64,000 nucleotides of DNA from Pseudomonadota bacterium (GTDB taxonomy: Bacteria; Desulfobacterota; Desulfobulbia; Desulfobulbales; Desulfocapsaceae). Position numbers and translations under genes: made by a program. The stretch spans positions 62,001-126,000 of the forward strand of contig JAHIUA010000024.1 of the NCBI GenBank assembly GCA_018817385.1, read 5' to 3'. Numbering within the stretch: position 1 is the stretch's first letter; the number at the start of each line of letters is the position of its first letter. Shown piece after piece: positions 26,501-33,334 of this stretch. Below the pieces are notes generated by a model. The model ran no database searches. It saw nothing but the letters and a program-made list of their open reading frames with translations, and had not been told where the DNA came from.

Positions 26501-26550
26501 GGCCTGGTGAAAGGTGCCCCATGAGTAATGATAGCTTATTGAAGCAATAA
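23512..26550 (+). CDS. PEP/pyruvate-binding (PPDK N-terminal) protein with two receiver-like domains
   Basis: A 1012-aa protein from ATG 23512. Domain 1 (about 25-150) looks like a receiver domain without the acceptor Asp (VITMPNVGG where VITD is expected). Domain 2 (about 165-320) is receiver-like with ILVEDSP and an Asp in IISDVRYP. A linker leads into a PPDK-N ATP-binding region (about 440-830: DGSMGGKARGLAF, SVRSSSLLED, GYWYPHISGVAQS, GPVQLLAS, EIEFAV). The phospho-His swivel and PEP/pyruvate barrel domains of true PPDK or PEP synthase are not visible; the C-terminus is YLLIGPGRWGS...HADPSQGSHFFQ. It is therefore probably a regulated phosphotransfer or ATP-dependent signalling protein, not the central metabolic enzyme. 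The end of the gene lies inside a strong hairpin. Confidence 0.85.
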   Translation: MRLDSGRMISDFDPHFKIFDELMPFKVREILLVSSPYDAFIMEEDGSLASRIVHEYQGLNLSGAPRLTLVSSGREALEALRRRSFDLVITMPNVGGMDAFSLGAAIKNINSSQQVVLIAHSLQGIYPLPASVDCQFIDNIFLWCCEADLLLAVIKNFEDHVNVDADTARAMVRVIILVEDSPVYRSYFLPLIYHEVVRQTQGVLGESLNERHRLLRMRARPKILSAINYEEAMTLYQAYKPYVFGIISDVRYPRQGKMDAEAGLRFLKLIREDVPDLPLLMLSSEPENRKWAESIPAVFLDKNTPHVKEEIHSFFFNYLGFGDFVFRLPDGTAIGRASNLSEFEAQLRTIPDESLRYHAQRNHFSNWVMARAEVALATRLHRDHIGGIKRCADMREDIVFKVHSLRKLRQQGVVVRFSRDHYDPAIMDFVKIGDGSMGGKARGLAFMWMQLQQARGSHRTLAENNVSLPKTCVLTADGFDDFIRTNNFVFQEEADEAIGNRFLAGELPDWLKADLRAFLSRVTFPLSVRSSSLLEDAQFKPYAGLYSTYFLTNNHPDLSVRCQNLERAIKLVYASTWFEGPRSFSRLAEKGGDDSMAVIIQQVVGQEFGGYWYPHISGVAQSHNFYPVMKMKAEDGICHIAMGVGKTVVEGEKSLRFSPAHPEHLVQFSTVDDILENCQRQFYALDMGRSEYLDREGSNLVRRGVQDAEQEGPVQLLASTYIAEENRIRDSVFPGLKVLTFAKILKHQLYPLPEILRELLDLGQRGMGCEVEIEFAVRLDEKIHRSEFFFLQMRPMVTGGEHADVAVCAVDIDAAFCFSTACLGHGRFEDMADIVVVRPDTFNPAQTRKIGEEISVLNSRLLAEERRYLLIGPGRWGSADPWLGVPVQWRDISGVGAIVELQNATLHADPSQGSHFFQNITSLGIPYLTVKEQVDGSSEKCSSKGRSDCLNWQWLLAQERKEDGPFVRHIRLPSPFVMKCNGKEEIAVLHVKDRGARPGERCPMSNDSLLKQ

Positions 26551-26559
26551 GCTATCATT
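26527..26559 (+). repeat. 15-bp perfect hairpin spanning a stop codon
   Basis: AATGATAGCTTATTG and CAATAAGCTATCATT pair perfectly around AAG. The right arm contains the TAA stop of the PPDK-N-type gene. No T-run follows on the plus strand, so it is not a classic terminator; it may protect the 3' end of the mRNA or be a palindromic insertion that rewrote the last codons. Confidence 0.7.
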
Positions 26560-26685
26560 AAGAAAAATGGAAATATTAAAGTGTTAAGGCTGGGAGCTTG
26601 TGGCCGTCAGTTTTATTTGCAATAAACCGGGGTTTGAACATTTTTTCGTTCAGGTGCTGGATGTGATTTTCTTTGGGAGAGTGAT

Positions 26686-28035
26686 ATGGATGAGATACTG
26701 AGCGTGATAAAAAACAAAGACCCGGAACAGCGCGAATTTCACCAGGCGGTGGATGAGGTCCTGGAGACGGTAAAACCGGTGCTCGATAAAAATCCTGAAT
26801 ATAGAAAGCAGGCGGTTCTGGCCCGTATCACCGAACCGGAGCGGGTGATCATGTTCCGGGTACCCTGGATGGATGACGACGGACAGGTTCATGTCAACCG
26901 TGGTTTTCGGGTGGAGATGAATTCAGCCATTGGTCCTTATAAGGGGGGGCTGCGTTTCCATCCTTCCGTCAATCTTGGCATTATCAAGTTTCTCGCCTTT
27001 GAACAGGTATTTAAAAATTCCCTGACCACCCTGGCGATGGGCGGGGGCAAGGGCGGGTCAGACTTTAATCCTAAGGGGAAATCGGACGCCGAGGTCATGC
27101 GGTTCTGCCAGGCATTCATGGCTGAGCTTTTTCGTCATATCGGGCCGAATACCGATGTCCCTGCCGGGGATATTGGGGTGGGGGCTCGTGAGATTGGATT
27201 TCTCTTCGGGATGTATAAGAAACTGAGCAACGAATTTACCGGTGTCCTTACCGGCAAGAGCCTGGACTGGGGCGGCAGTCTGATCCGTCCCGAGGCAACC
27301 GGCTACGGGACTGTCTATTTCGGCGCAGAGATGCTGGCTACCCGGGGAGAGACCTTTGCCGGGAAAACTTGTCTGGTTTCAGGGGCTGGGAATGTGGCCC
27401 AGTTTACCACCGAAAAATTAATCGAGTTGGGGGGGAGGGTGTTGACTCTGTCCGATTCTTCCGGTTATATCTACGATGAGCAGGGGATAGACTCGGAAAA
27501 ACTGGCCTTTGTTCAGCAGTTGAAAAATGTCCGCCGAGGACGCATGGCTGAGTATGTGGAAACCTATCCTGACGCGGTTTATATCCCCGTAGATCCAACG
27601 CTTGATTATAATCCGCTCTGGGCCCATAAGGCGGATTGTGCCTTTCCCAGTGCCACCCAAAATGAGATTGGTGCCAAAGATGGTGAAAACCTGGTGAAAA
27701 ACGGGATTATGCTGGTGAGTGAAGGGGCCAATATGCCATCGGTACCCGAGGCCGTGAACCTTTTCATCGAGCATAGTCTCCTCTATGCGCCGGGTAAGGC
27801 CGCGAATGCGGGCGGGGTCGCTGTTTCAGGTCTGGAAATGGCCCAGAATTCCATGCGCCTGGCCTGGCCACGGGAAGAGGTGGATGCACGATTGAAACAA
27901 ATCATGAAGTCTATTCATAAAACCTGTCTCGATGCCGGTGAAAACTATGGGGTAAAGGGTAACTATGTTGCCGGTGCCAATATTGCAGGATTTGTCAAGG
28001 TGGTGCATGCTATGCTGGATCAGGGCCTTGTTTGA
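26686..28035 (+). CDS. gdhA: NADP-type glutamate dehydrogenase
   Basis: A 449-aa protein of the hexameric GdhA class. Seen are GGLRFHPSVN (substrate binding), MGGGKGGSDFNPKGKSD with the catalytic Lys, PAGDIGVGAREIGF, the Rossmann motif SGAGNVAQF, and ANAGGVAVSGLEMAQNS. It makes glutamate from 2-oxoglutarate and ammonium with NADPH, or the reverse. Length and motif spacing are those of the bacterial NADPH-dependent enzyme. GGGAGAG lies just before ATG 26686. It stands alone here; the pnt operon 25 kb downstream could supply NADPH. Confidence 0.96.
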   Translation: MDEILSVIKNKDPEQREFHQAVDEVLETVKPVLDKNPEYRKQAVLARITEPERVIMFRVPWMDDDGQVHVNRGFRVEMNSAIGPYKGGLRFHPSVNLGIIKFLAFEQVFKNSLTTLAMGGGKGGSDFNPKGKSDAEVMRFCQAFMAELFRHIGPNTDVPAGDIGVGAREIGFLFGMYKKLSNEFTGVLTGKSLDWGGSLIRPEATGYGTVYFGAEMLATRGETFAGKTCLVSGAGNVAQFTTEKLIELGGRVLTLSDSSGYIYDEQGIDSEKLAFVQQLKNVRRGRMAEYVETYPDAVYIPVDPTLDYNPLWAHKADCAFPSATQNEIGAKDGENLVKNGIMLVSEGANMPSVPEAVNLFIEHSLLYAPGKAANAGGVAVSGLEMAQNSMRLAWPREEVDARLKQIMKSIHKTCLDAGENYGVKGNYVAGANIAGFVKVVHAMLDQGLV

Positions 28036-28190
28036 AAGGTGGGGAGCTCTCCAGTACCCAGGGGTATATGAAAGCTTTTTGGGATAAAGAGACTGGTTGA
28101 TTTGTACGATTGAATCAGCACCAATATAAATGGGGAAACTTCTACAGTCTGAAGGGGTGCCCAAATCAGTCGTGTTTGAGATGAAGTGTT

Positions 28191-28961
28191 GTGAAGAGAA
28201 AAAAGATGGGTGTTGCTGTGTCGCTCTATGATGAACAGTGTGCGCGGGAGTATGCCCAGTTGGAATCCCAGCTGGAACATCACTTTGTGGAGGTGGCCGT
28301 GGAGTGTCCCTATCATCTTCCTCAAGTTGCAATCTTTTATCAGGCCCTCTTCGGCCCTCTGCCCGATCGAATGATGGAGGTTTTTTTGGCCTCAGGGTAT
28401 CGACGTAATGGAAACTGCCTCTACACCATGCATTGCCCGGCCTGTCGGGCATGTGTTCCCATTCGTCTTCATCCTGAGACATTTACGCTGAATCGGAATC
28501 AGCGTCGAGTGATGAAAAAAAACCAGGATCTGGAGATAGAGTTTTCTTCCCTGGAACTCAATGAAGAAAATGTCGCACTCTGCCAGAAGTTTCTCAGTGG
28601 TCGTTATCCTCATAAAAACAATGATGCCCGGTCCTACTATGAGGGCTTTTTTCTCAATGGGATCGTTTCTGGAATGGAGATCCGATTTCGCCTGCAGGGG
28701 CGGTTGGTGGGGAACGCCATCGTAGATGTGGGACAAAACTGGATGAACGCAGTCTATTTCTATTTTGATCCAGGCGAGGCTCCCCGTAGTCTTGGGACCT
28801 TCAATATCCTGACCCTGATCAAGACCTGTCTTGACCTAAATATCAGTTACCTCTACCTGGGGTATTACATTGAGGAGGTGGCTGCCATGAATTACAAGGC
28901 CCGCTTCTCGCCCCGTTATCTCTTTCTTGATGGAAAATGGCAGCGACTGGGCAAGAATTGA
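28191..28961 (+). CDS. bpt: Aspartate/glutamate leucyltransferase (Bpt; ATE family)
   Basis: A 256-aa protein of the bacterial ATE family. Typical features are CPYHLPQVAIFYQ near the N-terminus, YRRNGNCLYTMHCPACRACVPIRL with the Cys cluster, FTLNRNQRRVMKKNQDLE, and the acyltransferase-fold end SLGTFNILTLIKTC...YLYLGYYIEEVAAMNYKARFSP. Bpt proteins attach Leu to N-terminal Asp or Glu of proteins, marking them for ClpAP; some homologues use Arg, so the donor is uncertain. GTG 28191 and ATG 28206 are both possible starts, with only weak upstream purines for either. Confidence 0.88.
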   Translation: MKRKKMGVAVSLYDEQCAREYAQLESQLEHHFVEVAVECPYHLPQVAIFYQALFGPLPDRMMEVFLASGYRRNGNCLYTMHCPACRACVPIRLHPETFTLNRNQRRVMKKNQDLEIEFSSLELNEENVALCQKFLSGRYPHKNNDARSYYEGFFLNGIVSGMEIRFRLQGRLVGNAIVDVGQNWMNAVYFYFDPGEAPRSLGTFNILTLIKTCLDLNISYLYLGYYIEEVAAMNYKARFSPRYLFLDGKWQRLGKN

Positions 28962-29105
28962 ATGGGAAGGGGGGCTCGAATGCGTATTGGGCGTCAGGTG
29001 CTCCATCGCTGCCAGTCTCCAAGGGTGATCCGGGGGGGAGTTGAAGGCGGCCACTATATGTCGTGGGTCTTTGTGTCGTTTTTGCGATATGTGGTATCAA
29101 TTTCT

Positions 29106-29135
29106 TTGACAGGTTGAGGGGTTACATGGTATAAA
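29106..29135 (+). promoter_or_regulatory. Predicted sigma-70 promoter
   Basis: TTGACA at 29106-29111, 18 bases, then TATAAA at 29130-29135 (or GTATAA with 17). It would transcribe the small frame at 29216 and perhaps der. Confidence 0.55.
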
Positions 29136-29215
29136 GTCGAAAGTATTCTGTTGAGGTATTCAAAAGAGGGTAAGTTTTTTTCTGCGGCGTTATTCCTTTA
29201 ATGAAGGATTTTCCC

Positions 29216-29392
29216 ATGAAAAAATGGCACCTGGAGGGAGTGGTTCACCCCACCGCTCCCAAGAAATTTTTACTTCCCAACTCTGATCGGACAGCCCCTT
29301 TTCTTCATCCCGGTCCTGCAGGTATCCACAAGGAACATAAAGTAAAAATCTATTGTCGACGGGTTGCGGCTTTTCTCATTCGTTTTTTGTAA
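29216..29392 (+). CDS. Possible 58-aa protein, no known family
   Basis: ATG 29216 follows AAGGA by seven bases and a strong promoter by about 80 bases, which is why it is listed. The protein (MKKWHLEGVVHPTAPKKFLL ... ending CRRVAAFLIRFL) is basic, Pro- and His-rich, without a signal peptide or recognised domain. It could equally be chance coding in a transcribed leader. Confidence 0.3.
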   Translation: MKKWHLEGVVHPTAPKKFLLPNSDRTAPFLHPGPAGIHKEHKVKIYCRRVAAFLIRFL

Positions 29393-29792
29393 AACTGCAT
29401 ACCTGACCTTTTTTTATACCTGTTTTCTTGCCAATCCCAGGTAGGGATATTGTTATGCCCGAAACATCAATTGAGCGAGCCTTGGCAGGGTATCATTTGT
29501 TGGCATCCAATTCCATGGCAGGAAGGTAACGGATCAAGAACAATTGTCTGCCGATTTGTGCCTGTGTTACGGAAGGAGAAGTTTCTTCTACAGGTGTCTC
29601 GTTGCCCATCACTTCGTTACATTTTCTTTTTTCCAGTGCATAGTAGGGAGCTATTGATGATTTGTTCTTTGGCCCCTGCCTTGAATCAGGTGCATTCTTT
29701 GTTATTTTAGTGTACATGTGTTGGTCCTATAAGAAAAGAAAGATGTAATAGTTCACAAGAGGCTGCAACCCTCTGAAATAAAACAGGAAATT

Positions 29793-31139
29793 ATGTCCAT
29801 ACAAACTCATTCAATCGTTGCTCTGGTCGGACGTCCCAACGTCGGGAAATCCACCCTGTTCAACCGAATTACCAGGTCAAGAAAGGCCCTGGTTGATCCT
29901 ACACCCGGTGTGACCCGCGACCGCCATTATGAAAAGGTGGTATGGAATGACAACCTTTTCATGCTGGTTGATACCGGCGGTATTGAAGACAGCAGCGGTG
30001 ATGTCATGGGAGGTCATATTCGGGATCAGGCCATGGCAGCCATTGAAGAAGCCGATATCATTCTTTTCCTTCTCGATGGTAAAGAGGGATTGACTCCTGC
30101 AGATAAGGAAGTGACCAATCTGCTCCGTCGCACCGAAAAGACCATCTTTTATGTGGTCAATAAGATCGATGGCCCGGAACAGGAAGAGGAGCAGTTGTAC
30201 CAGTTCTACGAACTGGGTGTTGAGAAGTTCTGGCCCCTGTCGGCTGAACATAAGTACGGCTTTGCTGATCTTATGGCTGGACTGGAGGAAAGTCTGCAGG
30301 CAAACGATGAAGAAATCGATCTGCCAGAGGGAACCATCAAAGTTGCTTTTTTCGGTCGTCCCAATGTTGGCAAATCCTCTATGATTAACCAGATCCTGGG
30401 ACAGGAACGTATGGTGGTCTCCGAGGTCTCGGGTACCACCAGAGATTCGGTAGATACCCTGCTCAGTTATGGCAAATACAACTATCTACTCATCGATACT
30501 GCCGGGATAAGGAGAAAGGGAAAGACCACGGAGAAGTTAGAAAAGTTCAGCATTTTAAAGGCATTGGCGGCACTTGAAAAATGTGATATTGCCGTGGTGC
30601 TTATCGATGCGAGCGAAGGAATCACCGAACAGGATACCAAAGTGATTGGCTATACCCAGGAACAGGGGAGGGGCCTGATTTTGCTGGTCAACAAATGGGA
30701 CCTGGTTCAGGACGACAAGATACGCCAGGAGCAGATCATGGCTGAGATTGCCCTTGCTGCTCCCTTTGTCGGCTTCGCTCCCCTGCTGACCGCCTCGGCA
30801 CTCACGGGGTATGGAATCAAGCGTCTCTTTCCTGTCATTGGTTCCGTCTATAAACAGTTTACTGCCAGCTTTCCCACTGCGGCCCTGAACAGATTGCTTC
30901 AGGATGCGGTGGAGGCCCATTCTCCGCCCATTTATAAGAATAAGCGGCTTAAATTTTATTACACCTCCCAAGTGGGGAGTCGTCCGCCGAAATTTGTGGT
31001 TATGAGCAACAGTTCCAAGGGTGTCCACTTCTCCTATGAACGGTATCTGGTCAACAGGTTTCGTGAGGGTCTCGGTCTGGACAAGGTTCCTCTGCAGCTC
31101 TTCATCCGTGATAAAAACAGGGATAAGAAAAAGAAGTAA
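29793..31139 (+). CDS. der: Ribosome-assembly GTPase Der (EngA)
   Basis: A 448-aa protein with two tandem GTPase domains, the defining feature of Der: G1 motifs GRPNVGKSTLF (about 11-21) and GRPNVGKSSMI (about 188-198), DTGG and DTAG G3 motifs, and NKID and NKWD G4 motifs, followed by the KH-like C-terminal domain (HSPPIYKNKRLKFYYTSQVG). It acts in 50S subunit assembly and is normally essential. The C-terminus is Lys-rich (NRDKKKK). The start ATG lies after AGGAAATT. Confidence 0.97.
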   Translation: MSIQTHSIVALVGRPNVGKSTLFNRITRSRKALVDPTPGVTRDRHYEKVVWNDNLFMLVDTGGIEDSSGDVMGGHIRDQAMAAIEEADIILFLLDGKEGLTPADKEVTNLLRRTEKTIFYVVNKIDGPEQEEEQLYQFYELGVEKFWPLSAEHKYGFADLMAGLEESLQANDEEIDLPEGTIKVAFFGRPNVGKSSMINQILGQERMVVSEVSGTTRDSVDTLLSYGKYNYLLIDTAGIRRKGKTTEKLEKFSILKALAALEKCDIAVVLIDASEGITEQDTKVIGYTQEQGRGLILLVNKWDLVQDDKIRQEQIMAEIALAAPFVGFAPLLTASALTGYGIKRLFPVIGSVYKQFTASFPTAALNRLLQDAVEAHSPPIYKNKRLKFYYTSQVGSRPPKFVVMSNSSKGVHFSYERYLVNRFREGLGLDKVPLQLFIRDKNRDKKKK

Positions 31140-31208
31140 TAACATCCTGTTCTCCCTCTACTTGTTCATTCTGACATCCATCTGTAATGTTCTTGAGGAA
31201 ATGAGATC

Positions 31209-31760
31209 TTATTGCAGGAGAAGCAGGTAGAGCAGGGGACAGAGAAAACCGATGATGGTCAGAACCAGGGCCCGGCGACGCCCCGTCCCTCCGATCATGA
31301 GAAATCCGGTGAGGGCCAGGAGGCAGATGGCCAAGGCATAGATATCGGCTATCCATGTCCAGGCCCCCTTTCCCTTGTTTAAATGCAGGTAGTTGATAGC
31401 AAAGAGAATTGGTCTGCGCTCCACCCTTTCTGTAACGGTTTCGCCGCTGGCGATGCTGACATCAATGGTATATCCCTCCGCAAAGATCCGCATCGTTTCC
31501 GGGGTCAGCATGGTAACGTTTTTAAATTGAGCAGTAACATTGAGTTCTTGCAGGCACTGCTGGATATAGTTCATGTCCGGGCTTTTTCCTGCGGCCAGGG
31601 GAGATACCTGGCTTTTTTGTGTCTCTATGGTATAGCTTGGATTGAAGGCGTGTGAGGTGTGGTTAACCACCAGGCCGCTTATTCCATAAAGTAGAGTAAG
31701 GCCGATGCAGAGATAGCCCATATCCCGATGGAGGATGAAATTCCATTTTTTCCAGGCCAT
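31209..31760 (-). CDS. PepSY-associated transmembrane protein
   Basis: A 183-aa protein. A first helix (about 14-32: YLCIGLTLLYGISGLVVNH, with His residues suited to haem or metal), a periplasmic segment of about 90 residues (PSYTIETQ...AINYLHLNKGKGAWTW), and two C-terminal helices (about 136-157 and 162-182). This is the PepSY_TM-like plan seen in small proteins linked to iron/haem or periplasmic regulation. It starts two bases after the stop of the DUF4920 gene, which lies upstream on the same strand, so the two are an operon. Confidence 0.78.
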   Translation of the reverse strand: MAWKKWNFILHRDMGYLCIGLTLLYGISGLVVNHTSHAFNPSYTIETQKSQVSPLAAGKSPDMNYIQQCLQELNVTAQFKNVTMLTPETMRIFAEGYTIDVSIASGETVTERVERRPILFAINYLHLNKGKGAWTWIADIYALAICLLALTGFLMIGGTGRRRALVLTIIGFLCPLLYLLLLQ

Positions 31761-31762
31761 TT

Positions 31763-32224
31763 TCAGTCGATCTCCGCTCCCAGTCCACGGATACGGTAGT
31801 AGGTAGAAGGACCTTTGATGGAGGTGAGATCAACCTGGCCGCCACTCTCTTTTGCCTGATGTTCAGCCAGGGAGCGAGCCTGATCTTCCGTCAGGTGCAG
31901 GGCTTCAACGATTCCCTCGACCCTGGCCATCTGGCCTTTGGCCTCCAGGGGGAAAACGATTTCACCATCCACCACCTTGACCTGGATCTTTTCAAAGGGA
32001 ACATCGCTGGCGATATCCATCCAGCAGCCTCGGGCGGCGCAGACATTGATGATGAGGCCTTCAATGAGCACTCGTTTGCCAGTGTATTGGTCAGGGTGTT
32101 GATTGATTTCCGAGACCTTGGTTACTTCCTCCAGGGTAAGGGGTTCACCGAGCTGCATGGCGGCAAAACAGGTGGTGACGGATAGCAAGAAAAGGACGAG
32201 TAGAAAGAGGCTGTGTTTTTTCAT
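31763..32224 (-). CDS. Secreted DUF4920-type OB-fold protein
   Basis: A 153-aa protein from ATG 32224, five bases after GGAG; the ATG three bases upstream is too close to that site. The N-terminus is a signal peptide (KKHSLFLLVLFLLSVTTCFA). The mature part has the DUF4920-type sequence: GKRVLIEGLIINVCAARGCWMDI, with CAARGCW as a probable metal-binding CxxxxC. Such proteins are periplasmic and uncharacterised. The PepSY-type gene follows with a two-base gap, suggesting a joint task, perhaps metal or haem handling. Confidence 0.8.
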   Translation of the reverse strand: MKKHSLFLLVLFLLSVTTCFAAMQLGEPLTLEEVTKVSEINQHPDQYTGKRVLIEGLIINVCAARGCWMDIASDVPFEKIQVKVVDGEIVFPLEAKGQMARVEGIVEALHLTEDQARSLAEHQAKESGGQVDLTSIKGPSTYYRIRGLGAEID

Positions 32225-32533
32225 CATTTCTCCAGAAGAGTGTAAGGAAAGGGCTTGCAATGCATCGCTACCCTGTAGCATCTATTGTAGGTGGTGATTG
32301 AGAAAAATGTCAATGGCTAACTCCAGAGCTATGAACACAAAGGCAGTCGCATGGATAGCTGAGAGCCGGGGAACAAACACTTGGAGCAAAAGAAGGTTGC
32401 CAGGTATGCGGGAGCTCCCCCTTCTTTCTGTATGAGAACTGTCCATGTGGGCAGGGTATTTCGCTAGAAAGAGAGGGATAAAAAAATAGAGACCGAATTG
32501 TGCCATTGCTGGAAATCAAAGAGGAATTGAGAC
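32225..32533. other. Divergent intergenic region before trmO
   Basis: Lies between the divergent DUF4920 and trmO genes and should hold promoters for both, but no convincing -35/-10 pair stands out. A 74-codon minus-strand frame (32506-32282) has a hydrophobic end but no supporting features. Confidence 0.4.
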
Positions 32534-33031
32534 ATGACCATAGTATGCGATCCAATCGGGGTTATTCATACCCCTTTTCAGACGAGCGAAGGAATGCCCA
32601 TTCAACCGACAGGGGCTGCCGGGGTACAGGGGACTGTGGAGATCTATGAGAAGTTTGCTGAGGGATTACAAGATATTGACGGTTTTTCCCATCTTATCCT
32701 CCTCTACCATTTTCATCAGAGTCATGGCTATAAACTGCAGGTTGTACCATTTATGGATACGTGTACTCGTGGTCTCTTTGCCACTCGGGCACCCAGACGT
32801 CCAAATCCCATAGGCCTGTCCATAGTCCGTCTCCTGAGGGTTGAAGGCAGACATCTGCAGGTGGAAAATATTGATGTCCTCGATAACACACCCTTGCTTG
32901 ACATTAAGCCTTATGTGCCGGTTTTTGATGCCCAGGAGCAGGTGAGAAGCGGTTGGCTGGAGAATGAGAACAGGGATGTATCCCACCAGCGAGCAGATTG
33001 TCGCTTTTCCGACGAGGATAGTGGCAGCTGA
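32534..33031 (+). CDS. trmO: tRNA (N6-threonylcarbamoyladenosine37-N6)-methyltransferase TrmO (TsaA-like)
   Basis: A 165-aa protein with the YaeB/TsaA beta-barrel signature: PIGVIHTPFQTSEGMPIQ at the N-terminus, GFSHLILLYHFH, TRGLFATRAPRRPNPIGLS and LLDIKPYVPVFD. TrmO adds a methyl group to t6A37 in tRNA(Thr) from S-adenosylmethionine. It lacks the C-terminal domain of the E. coli enzyme (235 aa), as do many bacterial and archaeal homologues. No partner gene is adjacent. Confidence 0.93.
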   Translation: MTIVCDPIGVIHTPFQTSEGMPIQPTGAAGVQGTVEIYEKFAEGLQDIDGFSHLILLYHFHQSHGYKLQVVPFMDTCTRGLFATRAPRRPNPIGLSIVRLLRVEGRHLQVENIDVLDNTPLLDIKPYVPVFDAQEQVRSGWLENENRDVSHQRADCRFSDEDSGS

Positions 33032-33334
33032 TTAAGAGATGAAAGGGATCAAAGGTCTTGCTTGGAAATTGTTGCAATATCAGATTGTTGCTTTCAATGT
33101 TTGACAAGGGTGACTGTTTCTAGCTATAGTAGCCGCTATAACAATGTCAGTATCATCAAAATGCAGCCCTTCCTGATGCCTGCCTTCCTGAGATTACCCT
33201 ATCTCCGCTGGCAACAATTCGAGGGGGGCATAGCGCATCCAGTATTTTCTGATTTCGTCTCCTTTATGGAGGGTCTTTATGCCTGCACTCAGAAAAGCAT
33301 CAGGTTCCGTTCGCTGGTAATCAGGAAATGAAAT
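33032..33334 (+). other. Upstream region of the SLC13-type permease gene
   Basis: Holds a strong predicted promoter at 33101-33130. An 89-codon frame (33062-33331) overlaps that promoter and lacks a ribosome site, so it is not called. The region between promoter and gene is an untranslated leader of about 200 bases. Confidence 0.45.
33101..33130 (+). promoter_or_regulatory. Predicted sigma-70 promoter for the SLC13-type permease gene
   Basis: TTGACA at 33101-33106, an 18-base spacer and TATAGT at 33125-33130, close to consensus. The next gene on this strand begins about 205 bases downstream. Confidence 0.6.

Larger units (their letters stand above)
28962..29792 (+). other. Long intergenic region between bpt and der
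   Basis: About 830 bp without a recognised gene. It holds a good sigma-70-type promoter (29106-29135) and a 58-codon frame with a ribosome site (29216-29392), both listed separately. The remaining 400 bp before der show no conserved frame or repeat that I can see. Confidence 0.5.

Noticed and set aside
33062-33331. An 89-codon frame before the SLC13-type permease gene
   Set aside because: It overlaps a near-consensus promoter and lacks a ribosome site; more likely an untranslated leader.
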